A stretch of 64,000 nt of DNA from positions 1 through 64,000 of the forward strand of contig NZ_LQPT01000023.1 in the NCBI RefSeq assembly GCF_002102355.1. The letters are read 5' to 3'. The notes below the pieces were generated by a model. The model searched no databases. It was not told the DNA's origin and saw nothing but the letters and a program-made list of their open reading frames with translations. A program made the translations under genes and the position numbers. Positions 43,578 through 52,591 of the stretch are shown here, piece after piece (within the stretch, counting starts at the first letter, position 1; each line of letters begins with the position of its first letter). The stretch is from Mycobacterium sherrisii (lineage in GTDB: Bacteria; Actinomycetota; Actinomycetes; Mycobacteriales; Mycobacteriaceae).

Positions 43578-44659
43578 GCACCTCCGAATTCGACAGCTTC
43601 CGGCCGCCGCAGCCCACGGGCGGCAAGCGCCGAAAAGGGAAGCGCGGCAACAGACGCGGCGTTAATGACGGCTCCCGCGAGATGCCGATGGTGCCCGACG
43701 CCGAGTTCACCTCCTACTACGGGCGTCCGGTGGTCAAGCCCGCGCCCTGGGGCCACGAGGTGGCGGCCTACCTGTTCCTGGGCGGCGTGGCCGGCGGATC
43801 CGGCCTGCTGGCAGCCGGTGCGCAGTTCACCGGCCGAAACACGTTGCGCCGCAACACCAGACTGTCCGCGCTGATCGCGGTGGCCCTCGGCGCGGTCGCC
43901 CTGGTGCTGGATCTGGGTCGGCCCGAGCGGTTCGTCAACATGCTGCGCACCATCAAGCTCACGTCGCCGATGAGCATCGGCTCGTGGATCCTCAGCCTGT
44001 TCAGCGGCGGCATCGGGGTGGCGGCCGTCGCGGAAATCGACAAGATGACCGGCGAGCGAATCCCATTGGGCCCGTTGCGTCCGGTGCTGCGTACCGTCGA
44101 GGCGCCGGCCGGGGTCGCGGCGGGTGCCTTCGCCGCCCCGCTGGCGGTCTACACCGCGGTGCTGTTGGGCGACACCGCGACTCCGACCTGGAATGCCATG
44201 CATAAGGACCTGCCGTTCGTATTCGTCAGCTCGGCGAGCCTGGCCGCCTCGGGGTTGGCGATGATCACCACCCCGGTCGCCGAGGCCGGGCCGGCGCGCA
44301 CGCTGGCGGTGCTCGGTGTCGCCGGTGACCTCGTCGCCACCAAACTGATGGAACGCCGGATGGACCCGGTCGCCGCGGAGCCGCTGCATCACGGCGAGCC
44401 CGGGCGGATGCTGCGCTGGAGCGAACGCCTCGCCGTCGCGGGGGGACTGGGCACACTGCTGGCCGGCCGGCACCGCGGCGTGGCGGCGGCGTCGGGTCTG
44501 GCGTTGCTGACCGCGTCGGCCCTGACCCGCTTCGGCGTGTTCGAGGCCGGCAAGGAATCGGCCCGGGACCCGCGCTACACGATCGAACCGCAGAAGCGGC
44601 GGCTGGCCGCTCGGCGCGCGGCCGGCATCACCGACGACTCGATCACCACCGCCCGCTGA
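43574..44659 (+). CDS. NrfD-type membrane subunit of formate dehydrogenase
   Basis: The gene encodes 361 residues. GTG overlaps the beta subunit stop (GTGA) with GGAGGAA upstream. A basic, proline-rich N-terminus of about 55 residues precedes eight or so hydrophobic segments of the NrfD/PsrC family (PWGHEVAAYLFLGGVAGGSG, LVLDLGRPERFVNMLRTIK). This family passes electrons to menaquinone and replaces the cytochrome b FdnI of E. coli. It ends two bases before the end of the convergent selD. Confidence 0.9.
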   Translation: MSTSEFDSFRPPQPTGGKRRKGKRGNRRGVNDGSREMPMVPDAEFTSYYGRPVVKPAPWGHEVAAYLFLGGVAGGSGLLAAGAQFTGRNTLRRNTRLSALIAVALGAVALVLDLGRPERFVNMLRTIKLTSPMSIGSWILSLFSGGIGVAAVAEIDKMTGERIPLGPLRPVLRTVEAPAGVAAGAFAAPLAVYTAVLLGDTATPTWNAMHKDLPFVFVSSASLAASGLAMITTPVAEAGPARTLAVLGVAGDLVATKLMERRMDPVAAEPLHHGEPGRMLRWSERLAVAGGLGTLLAGRHRGVAAASGLALLTASALTRFGVFEAGKESARDPRYTIEPQKRRLAARRAAGITDDSITTAR

Positions 44660-44661
44660 GC

Positions 44662-45651
44662 TCAGCGGATCTCGACGCCCGCCGCCGCGGTGGTGTGCCC
44701 GATCACCGGGTGACCGGGAAGCTCACCCACCACCAGCAAGCCGCCCGAGGTCTGCGCGTCGGCGAGCAGCAGCAGATCGTTTTCGGTCACCCCCGAACCG
44801 GGCCGCAGGTGCGGGCGGACCCAATCGAGATTTCGCTTCGTCCCGCCGGAGACGAACCCGTCGCGCAGCGCCACCCGAGCCGCGTCGATCACCGGCACCG
44901 CCGCGCGGTCGATCACGGCGCCCACCTTCGACGCCCGGCACATCTTGTACAGGTGGCCGAGCAACCCGAAGCCGGTGACATCCGTCGCGGCACGCACACC
45001 GTGGGCCAGCGCGGCCTCGGCGGCCGCCCGGTTGAGCCGAGTCATCGTGGCGATCGCCTCGGCGAACACCTCACCGGTCTGCTTGTGGCGATTGTTGAGC
45101 AGCCCGACCCCGAGGGGTTTGGTCAACGTCAGCGGCAGGCCCGGCTCGGCGGCGTCGTTGCGCAGCAAGCGAGTCGGGTCCGCCACGCCGGTCACCGCCA
45201 TGCCGTACTTCGGCTCCGGGTCGTCGATGGAGTGGCCGCCGATCACCGGGCAGTTCGCCTCCGCCGCCACCGCCAGGCCGCCGCGCAGCACCTCGGTCAT
45301 CAATTCCAGCGGCAACACGTCCCGCGGCCAGCCGACCAGGTTGATCGCGACCACCGGGCGGCCGCCCATGGCGTACACATCCGAAAGGGCGTTGGCCGCC
45401 GCGATCCGTCCCCAGTCGTAGGCGTCGTCGACAACGGGGGTGAAGAAGTCCGCGGTGGACAGCACCGCCAGATCGCCGACCAACACCGCGGCGGCGTCGT
45501 CGCCGTCGTCCAGCCCGACCAGCACGTGCTCCCCGGCTTGGCCGGTCAGGCCGCGAACGGCCTCCTCCAGATCGCCCGGCGGGATCTTGCAGGCACAGCC
45601 ACCGCCGTGCGCGTAGCCGGTCAACCGGGTCGGGGTATCGATCTGAGCCAT
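44662..45651 (-). CDS. selD: selenophosphate synthetase
   Basis: The gene encodes 329 residues. The catalytic motif GGGCACK near the N-terminus gives Cys19 and Lys22, equivalent to Cys17 and Lys20 of the E. coli enzyme; it is a Cys, not a Sec, form. The ATP and metal-binding GLDDGDDAAA and TADFFTPVVDDAYDWGRIAA follow. It makes selenophosphate from selenide and ATP for tRNA-Sec. A leaderless promoter (TAGGCT) stands six bases upstream. It is divergent from selC-selA-selB. Confidence 0.95.
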   Translation of the reverse strand: MAQIDTPTRLTGYAHGGGCACKIPPGDLEEAVRGLTGQAGEHVLVGLDDGDDAAAVLVGDLAVLSTADFFTPVVDDAYDWGRIAAANALSDVYAMGGRPVVAINLVGWPRDVLPLELMTEVLRGGLAVAAEANCPVIGGHSIDDPEPKYGMAVTGVADPTRLLRNDAAEPGLPLTLTKPLGVGLLNNRHKQTGEVFAEAIATMTRLNRAAAEAALAHGVRAATDVTGFGLLGHLYKMCRASKVGAVIDRAAVPVIDAARVALRDGFVSGGTKRNLDWVRPHLRPGSGVTENDLLLLADAQTSGGLLVVGELPGHPVIGHTTAAAGVEIR

Positions 45652-45657
45652 GGCTCG

Positions 45658-45663
45658 AGCCTA
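45658..45663 (-). promoter_or_regulatory. -10 box TAGGCT of leaderless selD
   Basis: On the minus strand TAGGCT ends six bases before the selD ATG, the same hexamer as before fdnG. A possible plus-strand -10 for selC, TATTAC, lies near 45730; that call is weak. Confidence 0.55.
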
Positions 45664-45758
45664 CGAGTGCGGGATCACCCCACCCCGCGGATGTGGCGGA
45701 TCTGACAAGACCGCTACGGGACGGCTCGGTATTACTACTGACCAGCTACGTTGTCCAT

Positions 45759-45854
45759 GGAGGCGTTTGGGTTCCTGGTGGTCCCCCCGGTCTTCAAAAC
45801 CGGTGAGGTCGAGTATCTCGGTCTGGCGGGTTCGATTCCCGTCCGCCTCCGCCA
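45759..45854 (+). tRNA. selC: tRNA-Sec (anticodon TCA)
   Basis: The RNA is 96 bases with an encoded CCA (45852-45854) and discriminator G45851. The acceptor GGAGGCG pairs with CGCCTCC. The anticodon stem CCGGT/ACCGG (45787-45791, 45799-45803) holds the loop CTTCAAA with anticodon TCA at 45794-45796. A long variable arm (45807-45823, loop TAT) and a T loop TTCGATT complete the shape. The long variable arm and UCA anticodon identify selenocysteine tRNA. It reads the UGA in fdnG and lies just upstream of selA. Confidence 0.97.
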
Positions 45855-45882
45855 CACGCAGACCGAGGAGGTCGGGAGGTAA

Positions 45883-47223
45883 GTGACACAGGTCGACCCG
45901 CGCCGTCTGATCCCGCGCACCGATCGATTGCTGGCGCTCCCGCCGGTGCGGGAGGCGCGAGTCCGGCTGGGCGAGGACGCCGTCCGGGCCGTGGTGCGCG
46001 AAATTCAGGACCGGGCTCGCGGTGGGGCCCTGCCACCGGACCAGGTGCCTGACGCGGTGGTGGCGGCGCTGGCGGCCCGGCGCAGCACGAGGTTGCGGCC
46101 CGTGCTCAACGCCACCGGCGTCGTCGTGCACACCAATTTGGGGCGGGCGCCGTTGGCCGCCGCCGCGGTCGAGGCGCTGGTTTCGGCGAGTGGCTACGTC
46201 GACGTCGAACTGGACCTGGCCAGCGGCACCCGGTCGAAGCGGGGGGTCGCCCTGCGTGAGGCGCTGCTGCAGGCCTGCCCGGCGGCCGAGGATACGCTGG
46301 TGGTCAACAACGGCGCCGCGGCGCTGGTGCTGGCGACCACCGCGCTGGCCGGTGCTGGCCAGGCCGAGTTCGACGTCCGCGAGGTCGTCGTGAGTCGCGG
46401 CGAACTGATCGAGATCGGCGCCGGGTTTCGGCTGCCCGACCTGATCGCATCCACCGGCGCCCGGCTGCGCGAAGTCGGCACCACCAACCGCACCCACCTG
46501 AAGGACTATGCCGAGGCGATCGGCCCGCAGACCGGATGCGTGCTCAAGGTGCATCAAAGCAACTTCCGGGTGGAAGGATTCACCTGCGCCGTTTCGGTGT
46601 CCGAGCTGCGGGCGCTGACCGCCGCGAAACAGCTGCCGCTGGTTGTCGACCTGGGCAGCGGGCTGCTCGCACCCGAGCCGCTGCTGCCCGGCGAGCCGGA
46701 CGCCGCCACCGCGCTGGCCGACGGCGCCGACATCGTCACCGCCAGCGGGGACAAGCTGCTGGGCGGGCCGCAGGCGGGCATCGTGCTGGGCCGCGCCGAG
46801 GTGCTGCAGCGGCTGGCCCGGCATCCGCTGGCGCGGGCCGTCCGCGCCGACAAACTCACCCTGGCCGCGCTGGAGGCCACGGTCCGGGCCGGCGCGTCGC
46901 CGGTCACGCGGGCGCTGCACGCCGATCCCGGACAGCTTCGCGCCCGGGCGCAGCGACTGGCCGCGGCGGTCGGGGCCTCCGTCGTCGCACATGACGGACG
47001 GGTCGGGGGCGGCGGCGCTCCCGGCGTCCCGCTGCCCGGCTGGGCGGTCCGCCTCCCCGCGGCCGCGGCGGCCGCTCTGCGCGCCGGCGAGCCCGCGGTG
47101 CTGCCGCGCGTGCACGACGGCGCATGCCTGGTCGATCTGCGCTGCATCCCCGAGTCCGACGACGACCGCCTGCTGGCCGCGGTGTCCGCCGCGCTGGCCG
47201 GGATAGCCGAGGCGGACCGCTGA
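45883..47223 (+). CDS. selA: L-seryl-tRNA(Sec) selenium transferase
   Basis: The gene encodes 446 residues from GTG 45883, preceded by GGGAGG. It begins 28 bases after selC, so both are probably on one transcript. The PLP-binding lysine is Lys291 in ASGDKLLGGPQAG (Lys295 in E. coli). Other conserved parts are NATGVVVHTNLGRAPL and EVGTTNRTHLKDY. It converts Ser-tRNA(Sec) to Sec-tRNA(Sec) with selenophosphate. No serine kinase is needed in bacteria. Confidence 0.95.
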   Translation: MTQVDPRRLIPRTDRLLALPPVREARVRLGEDAVRAVVREIQDRARGGALPPDQVPDAVVAALAARRSTRLRPVLNATGVVVHTNLGRAPLAAAAVEALVSASGYVDVELDLASGTRSKRGVALREALLQACPAAEDTLVVNNGAAALVLATTALAGAGQAEFDVREVVVSRGELIEIGAGFRLPDLIASTGARLREVGTTNRTHLKDYAEAIGPQTGCVLKVHQSNFRVEGFTCAVSVSELRALTAAKQLPLVVDLGSGLLAPEPLLPGEPDAATALADGADIVTASGDKLLGGPQAGIVLGRAEVLQRLARHPLARAVRADKLTLAALEATVRAGASPVTRALHADPGQLRARAQRLAAAVGASVVAHDGRVGGGGAPGVPLPGWAVRLPAAAAAALRAGEPAVLPRVHDGACLVDLRCIPESDDDRLLAAVSAALAGIAEADR

Positions 47224-47261
47224 GCACGACGGCTTCTCCTCTCCCGCCCGTCTCCCGTGTC

Positions 47262-49043
47262 GTGGCCACCGCCGGGCACGTCGATCACGGCAAGAGCACC
47301 CTGCTGCGCGCGCTGACCGGCATGGAGCCGGATCGGTGGGAAGAGGAGCAGCGCCGCGGCCTGACCATCGACCTGGGCTTCGCGTGGACCACCTTGCCGT
47401 CCGGCCGACAGGTGGCCTTTGTCGATGTGCCAGGCCACCAACGCTTCCTGGCCAACACCCTGGCCGGCCTCGGGGCGACACCGGTGGTCTGCTTCGTCGT
47501 CGCCGCGGACGAGGGTTGGCAGGCACAGTCCAGCGACCACCGCGACGCGCTCGCCGCCCTGGGCATCCAGCACGGCCTGATCGCGGTCACCCGCGCGGAC
47601 CGGGCCCCCGACCGCGCCGCCCCGGTGCTGGCCCAGGCCCGCGACGAGCTGGCCGGCACCGGACTGCGCGACGCGCCCGGCGTCGTGGTGTCGGCCGTCA
47701 CCGGGACCGGGCTGACCGAATTGCGTGAGGCCCTCGACGGGGTGCTCGCGCGGCTGCCCGCGCCGGAGGCCACCGCGCGGGTGCGGTTGTGGGTGGACCG
47801 ATCCTTCACCATCACCGGCGCGGGCACCGTCGTGACCGGAACGCTCACGGCCGGCACCGTCGCCCGCGGCGACCGGCTCGATCTGCTCGGCGCCGAGCAG
47901 GGCCAGTCGGTGGTGATTCGGGGCCTGCAATGCCTCGGCGAGCCTCGTCCCGCGCTGGGCCCGGTGGCGCGGGTCGCGCTGAACCTGCGGGGCGTACCGC
48001 GCGAGGTCGTCCAGCGGGGGCACGCGCTGGTCACCCCGGACGCCTGGCCGAGCACCGGCACGCTCGACGTCCGCCGCACCACCGGCGGCCCGCTTACCGA
48101 GGCGCCGGCGCAGCTCGTCATGCACGTCGGGACCGCGGCCGTGCCCGCACGGCTGCGGCCGTTCGACGCGGACCACGGCCGGCTCACGTTCGGCCGGCAA
48201 TTGCCGCTGGTGCTTGGCGACCGGTTGGTGCTGCGCGACCCGGGCGGCCATCGGATCCTCGGCGGTGCCCAAGTGCTCGACGCCGACCCCCCGGCGTTGC
48301 GCCGACGCGGTGACGGCACCCGCCGGGCGGTGGCCCTGAGCGGGATGGACGCCGCCGGCGACCTCGCGGCCGAAGTGGCCCGCCGCGGTGCGGTGCGGGC
48401 GAGCCATCTGCGCCGGTTGGGGTTGCTGGCGTCGCGGGGCACGACGCCCGCGGGGGTACGGATTCTGGACGGCTGGTGGGTGCACGGCGCGACGTACGAA
48501 GCCTGGCAGCAGCGCTTGCGCGGCGCAGTCGAGGAGCTGCACGCTCGAGACCCGTTGGCGGAAGGGGTTTCTCGCGGCGCGGCCCGCGATCTGCTGGCCC
48601 TGCCGGACGCGTCGCTGCTCGATGCCGTCATCCGCGACGCCGGGCTCGAACAGCAAGGCGGCCACATCCGGGCGGCCGGTGCGCCCGGCGATCTCGGCGC
48701 CGCCGAAGCAGCGGTGCGGAAGTTGGAGCAGCGGCTGGGTGTCAATCCCTTCCACGCACCGGAGGCCGACGACCTGGCGGCCTGGCGGCTGTCCGCCCGC
48801 GAATTGGCGGCGGCCGAGCGGGCGGGACGGGTGCTGCGCCTGCGCGACGGAGTGGTATTGCTGCCCACCGCGCCCGCGCTGGCGATGCGGGAGCTGGCCC
48901 GCCTCGAGCAACCGTTCACCACCAGCCAGGCCCGGCAGGCGCTGGGCACCACTCGGCGGGTGGCGATTCCGCTGCTGGAACACCTCGACGCGCGGGGCTG
49001 GACCCGGCGGTTGGACGCCGGCCACCGCGAGGTGGTGCGATGA
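47262..49043 (+). CDS. selB: selenocysteine-specific elongation factor
   Basis: The product is about 593 residues from GTG 47262 (MATAGHVDHGKST); E. coli SelB begins at nearly the same point. A CTG at 47220 that overlaps the selA stop and has GAGGCGG upstream would add 14 residues. The GTPase motifs are GHVDHGKST, DVPGHQRF and a divergent TRADR in place of NKxD. EF-Tu-like domains follow, then the C-terminal winged helices (after about residue 370) that bind the SECIS loop. It delivers Sec-tRNA to the ribosome at the fdnG UGA. Confidence 0.93.
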   Translation: MATAGHVDHGKSTLLRALTGMEPDRWEEEQRRGLTIDLGFAWTTLPSGRQVAFVDVPGHQRFLANTLAGLGATPVVCFVVAADEGWQAQSSDHRDALAALGIQHGLIAVTRADRAPDRAAPVLAQARDELAGTGLRDAPGVVVSAVTGTGLTELREALDGVLARLPAPEATARVRLWVDRSFTITGAGTVVTGTLTAGTVARGDRLDLLGAEQGQSVVIRGLQCLGEPRPALGPVARVALNLRGVPREVVQRGHALVTPDAWPSTGTLDVRRTTGGPLTEAPAQLVMHVGTAAVPARLRPFDADHGRLTFGRQLPLVLGDRLVLRDPGGHRILGGAQVLDADPPALRRRGDGTRRAVALSGMDAAGDLAAEVARRGAVRASHLRRLGLLASRGTTPAGVRILDGWWVHGATYEAWQQRLRGAVEELHARDPLAEGVSRGAARDLLALPDASLLDAVIRDAGLEQQGGHIRAAGAPGDLGAAEAAVRKLEQRLGVNPFHAPEADDLAAWRLSARELAAAERAGRVLRLRDGVVLLPTAPALAMRELARLEQPFTTSQARQALGTTRRVAIPLLEHLDARGWTRRLDAGHREVVR

Positions 49044-49089
49044 GTTTGAGTTTGCTTGTCGCCCTGCGGATTAGCAGCGAGGCCGCCGG

Positions 49090-50037
49090 ATGATCGTCAT
49101 CGTCGGGGCGGGGATATGCGGGCTGTCCACCGCCTACGAACTGTCCCGGCGCGGGGAAAACGTCGTCGTCTTCGAGCGGGGCGAGCCCTTCGCCGAGCAG
49201 TCCGCGGGACTGGCGCGCATCTTTCGGATCGCCCACCGCCGTGCCGCGCTGTGCAGGCTCGCGCTGCGGGCGCGCGACGGTTGGCGGCGCTGGGAAAGCG
49301 AGCTGGACACCGGGCGGCTACTTGGCTCCGAAGGTTTCATCGCGGCCGCCCCGCCCGCGGCGACGGTGACCGCGATGACGGAGGCGGGCGCCGAATTCTC
49401 CTGGCTCGACGGCCGTGGCATCCAGGCCCGCATCCCGTTCGTGGCGCCCGCCTGGCAGACCGGGATTTTCGATCCGCTGGGTGGCAGCCTGCGCATCCGC
49501 CGCGCCCTGACGGCGCTGGCCGCCCGGGTCGAGATCCGGCGCGGCCGCGTCGTCTCGCTCGGCGATGACGGCTCGGTGCGCCTGGCCGATGGCACGGTCA
49601 CCCGCGGCGATGGGGTTGTGGTCTGCGCGGGCGCCCACACCACGGAACTGCTCGGGCCGCTCGACGTCGAGTTCGCACCGCACACGCGATTCACCTACCA
49701 GGGCGGCGACGCTGTGGGCGCGGCCTGCCTGTCGGCGCCCGAGGGATACGGGCTGCCGTTGGGCAGCACCGGCCGTTGGGCGTTCGGACAAGAGTCGCCG
49801 GACCCGGCCGGGGTGCGCGCGCTGTTCCCGTCGCTGTCCCCGGTGGGGCAGGTGGACTGCGTCACGGTCCGCGCCCCGTGGCTCGACGCGGGAGGGGACG
49901 GATGGCTGACGGTTCGCCGCGGCCGAGTGGTCGGCTTCGTCGGTAGCAACCTGATGAAGTTCGGGCCAGTGCTGGGCGAACTGCTCGCGCAAGCTGCTCT
50001 GGGCGACGGGCTGCCCAGCGAGTTGACGCTGGAATGA
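49090..50037 (+). CDS. FAD-dependent oxidoreductase, DAO family
   Basis: The gene encodes 315 residues. The FAD motif VIVGAGICGLSTAYEL is at the N-terminus (about 3-18). The C-terminus ends VGFVGSNLMKFGPVLGELLA, typical of D-amino-acid-oxidase/glycine-oxidase-like flavoproteins. The likely reaction is amine or imino acid oxidation, with unknown substrate. Its stop overlaps the ATG of the sensor kinase gene (ATGA). It starts 46 bases after selB in the same direction and may be read through from the sel operon. Confidence 0.85.
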   Translation: MIVIVGAGICGLSTAYELSRRGENVVVFERGEPFAEQSAGLARIFRIAHRRAALCRLALRARDGWRRWESELDTGRLLGSEGFIAAAPPAATVTAMTEAGAEFSWLDGRGIQARIPFVAPAWQTGIFDPLGGSLRIRRALTALAARVEIRRGRVVSLGDDGSVRLADGTVTRGDGVVVCAGAHTTELLGPLDVEFAPHTRFTYQGGDAVGAACLSAPEGYGLPLGSTGRWAFGQESPDPAGVRALFPSLSPVGQVDCVTVRAPWLDAGGDGWLTVRRGRVVGFVGSNLMKFGPVLGELLAQAALGDGLPSELTLE

Positions 50038-51473
50038 AACGAGAGTCGCTGGGACGCAACAACGATAATGGCCGTGATGGCCGTCGATCAGCAAGGGAGC
50101 CCAACATCCGCGCGTTGAAGAAGATCCGGCTGCCGATGCGTGTGCTGTCGTTGCGCACGATTGTCATCGTCGCGCAGTTGGGTGTGATCGCCCTGGTCGT
50201 CACGCTGGGCGTCTGGGTCTGGGTCGGGGTCACCAATGACCAATACAGCCAGCTCGATCGCCGGCTGGACTCCGTCAGCAGCCTCGGCGATATCGACTCG
50301 CTGCTCAACAGTCCGCAGCCATCCAGCCCCGATCGGCCCACGCCGGACGGCAACCTGGTGCGCACGGCGCGTGTCGGGCCCATGACGGTGTCGTTGCCCA
50401 GCAACATCGTCCTGCCCAAACTCGCCAACGGGTACGCCAACACCACCATCAACGGCGTGCAGTACCGCGTCCGGACGTTCGAGGCCGGGCCGGCCTCGAT
50501 CGCGCTGGCCGCACCCCTGGCCGAAGCCCAGCATCGCATCAACGAATTGCATTTACGTGTCCTGTTGATCTGTGCCGGCGTCATCGGTGGGACGTTCTTG
50601 GTCGGCTGGGTCATCTCGTTGATCATGGTGAATCCTTTTGTGCTGCTCGCCCGGCAAGCCCGCGCGATCAACGCCCAATCGAGTCCGGACGAGGTCCAGG
50701 TGCGTGGCGTGCGGGAGGCCGTCGAGATCGCCGAGGCGGTCGAACAGATGCTGGCCCGCATCGGCAACGAGCAACAGCGCACCCGGGCGGCGCTGGAGTC
50801 GGCGCGCGACTTCGCCGCCGTCGCCTCGCACGAATTGCGCACCCCCCTGACGGCGATGCGCACCAACTTGGAGGTGCTTTCCACGCTCGAGCTGGGAGCC
50901 GAGCAGCGCCAGGAGGTCATCGGCGACGTCATTCGTACCCAGAGCCGTATCGAGGCCACGTTGACGGCACTGGAACGCCTGGCGCAGGGCGAGCTGACGA
51001 CCGTCGACGACTTCGTCCCGTTCGACATCACCGAGCTGTTGGATCGCGCCGCGCACGACGCCCTGCGCATCTACCCCGACGTGGAGGTGTCGCTGGTGCC
51101 GTCGCCCACCGTGTTGATGGTGGGCCTGCCCACGGGTCTGCGGCTGGTGATCGACAACGCGATTGCCAACGCCGTCAAGCACGGGGGTGCGTCCAAAATC
51201 CAACTCGCCGTGAGCAGCTCCAGCCGGGGCGTGGAAATCGCGATCGACGACGACGGCACCGGCGTTCCGGAGGACGAACGCACCGCGGTGTTCGCGCGGT
51301 TCTCTCGAGGCTCCACGGCGTCGCGTTCGGGTTCAGGGTTGGGGTTGGCGCTGGTAGCCCAACAAGCCGAATTGCACGGCGGGACGGCATCTTTGCATGC
51401 CAGCCCGCTGGGCGGGACGCGGCTGCTGTTGCAGCTGGCAGGTGACGGTCGTGGTCCCGCCGACTGGGCATGA
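50034..51473 (+). CDS. PrrB-like sensor histidine kinase without adjacent response regulator
   Basis: The gene encodes 479 residues. Two membrane helices (about 44-65 and 176-198) flank an extracytoplasmic domain. HAMP and kinase domains follow, with phospho-acceptor His266 in ASHELRTPLTAMR, an N-box NAIANAVKHGG and GSGLGLALV. The kinase half is close to M. tuberculosis PrrB as I recall it, but prrA is absent. Instead it overlaps a flavoprotein gene upstream and a methyltransferase gene follows. It is an orphan paralogue that may signal to PrrA or another regulator elsewhere. The N-terminal 35 residues are extra compared with PrrB. Confidence 0.88.
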   Translation: MKRESLGRNNDNGRDGRRSAREPNIRALKKIRLPMRVLSLRTIVIVAQLGVIALVVTLGVWVWVGVTNDQYSQLDRRLDSVSSLGDIDSLLNSPQPSSPDRPTPDGNLVRTARVGPMTVSLPSNIVLPKLANGYANTTINGVQYRVRTFEAGPASIALAAPLAEAQHRINELHLRVLLICAGVIGGTFLVGWVISLIMVNPFVLLARQARAINAQSSPDEVQVRGVREAVEIAEAVEQMLARIGNEQQRTRAALESARDFAAVASHELRTPLTAMRTNLEVLSTLELGAEQRQEVIGDVIRTQSRIEATLTALERLAQGELTTVDDFVPFDITELLDRAAHDALRIYPDVEVSLVPSPTVLMVGLPTGLRLVIDNAIANAVKHGGASKIQLAVSSSSRGVEIAIDDDGTGVPEDERTAVFARFSRGSTASRSGSGLGLALVAQQAELHGGTASLHASPLGGTRLLLQLAGDGRGPADWA

Positions 51474-51502
51474 TCGAAATGAGCAGCGCTGCAGGAGATC
51501 CG

Positions 51503-52105
51503 ATGTCCACAACCTGGGTGGATGCCTTGCTGCACAAGCATCGTCAGAAGGCACCTGCCGCTTTCCCTCACCAAGCGGCCTTCCTGCTGAACAATCCGAT
51601 CCGCCGGGCGTGGGCCAATCCGGCGCGCAGGGTCGACGCCATCGGCCTCATCGGGACCGAACACGTGCTGGAGGTGGGCCCCGGCCCGGGCTTCTACAGC
51701 GTGCAGATCGCCAAGAGGCTCACCTACGGCCGCCTCGACCTGTTCGACCTGCAACCCGAGATGCTGGACAAGGCCCGGCGGCGACTGGAGCGGGCCGGCT
51801 TCCACGACGTCGGTTTCACGACGGGCGAGGCGAGCCACGGATTCCCTTACCCAGACCACACTTTCGATGTCGCCTTCCTGGCCGCGGTGATCGGCGAGGT
51901 GCCCGACAGGTCGGCCTGCATCCGCTCGCTGCGCCGAGTGCTGAAGCCGGGCAAGGCGCTGGTCTTCGCCGAGACACTGTCGGATCCGGACCGGATGAGT
52001 GTTCCAAATCTGCGCAAGCTGGCCGAGCCCGAGGGGTTCGAGTTCGTTGGGGCGAGCGGCAGTCGTTGGCACACCGTGGTGCGTTTTCAAAGCAGCACAG
52101 CATGA
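51503..52105 (+). CDS. class I SAM-dependent methyltransferase
   Basis: The gene encodes 200 residues from ATG 51503, chosen for AGGAGA upstream. An ATG at 51470 overlapping the kinase stop would add 11 residues. The SAM-binding motif VLEVGPGPGFYS and the later DLFDLQPEMLDKAR and FPYPDHTFDVAFLAAV define a Rossmann methyltransferase of the UbiE type. The substrate is unknown. It is probably co-transcribed with the kinase, although no functional link is clear. Confidence 0.85.
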   Translation: MSTTWVDALLHKHRQKAPAAFPHQAAFLLNNPIRRAWANPARRVDAIGLIGTEHVLEVGPGPGFYSVQIAKRLTYGRLDLFDLQPEMLDKARRRLERAGFHDVGFTTGEASHGFPYPDHTFDVAFLAAVIGEVPDRSACIRSLRRVLKPGKALVFAETLSDPDRMSVPNLRKLAEPEGFEFVGASGSRWHTVVRFQSSTA

Positions 52106-52137
52106 CCGGTGAAACGCCCGATCATTTCGCTGGTGCG

Positions 52138-52515
52138 TTACAGCGGCGCCTGATCGGTGAGGTTGAGTATCACGTAGGCGAGGCAGAACAGAAAGTTCAG
52201 CACCAGCAGGATCATCCCGGCGAACATCAGGGAGCGGGTGCCTTGGCGTTGCAGTTGCCGCAGCTTCGCGTTGCGCTCGTCGCGCTTAATCCGGGTCGCG
52301 ATCAGGGCGAAATTGACATCCGTGACTTCCTCGTCGCTCACCGGCATGCCCGCGAGCATCTGCTGCAGGCGAACGGGTCCGGTGTCCACACCGACGTCCG
52401 CGAAAGACCGGCACATGCGCCGCGCCCGGCGCTCGCCAACAATCTGATATCGCATATGCAACCGATGCGGCAGCTGTCCTCGTCCGTTACCACAGGGATT
52501 CGACGCGGTCGTCAC
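52138..52515 (-). CDS. small membrane protein, paralogue of the one at 62733
   Basis: The gene encodes 125 residues. A soluble, arginine-rich N-terminal part (about 1-95) precedes one C-terminal hydrophobic segment (about 97-117, FAGMILLVLNFLFCLAYVIL). About half of it can be matched with the protein at 62733-63113: RRARRMCRSFADVGVDT with RRARKLCARFARVGVQT, FALIATRIKRDERNAK with FALIAAQIDRDARSAK. The family is not recognised. A tail-anchored topology is likely. It converges on the methyltransferase gene and is otherwise isolated. Confidence 0.7.
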   Translation of the reverse strand: MTTASNPCGNGRGQLPHRLHMRYQIVGERRARRMCRSFADVGVDTGPVRLQQMLAGMPVSDEEVTDVNFALIATRIKRDERNAKLRQLQRQGTRSLMFAGMILLVLNFLFCLAYVILNLTDQAPL

Positions 52516-52591
52516 AAGCCGGAAGTCTAGACCCGATCGTGACTTTTCGCGGCCCGCTCGCCGATTAATTCAGCCGGGTGAATTCGCCGGG

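Noticed and set aside
46554-49025. 823-codon open frame on the minus strand
   Set aside because: It is antisense to selA and selB, which carry full catalytic motifs.
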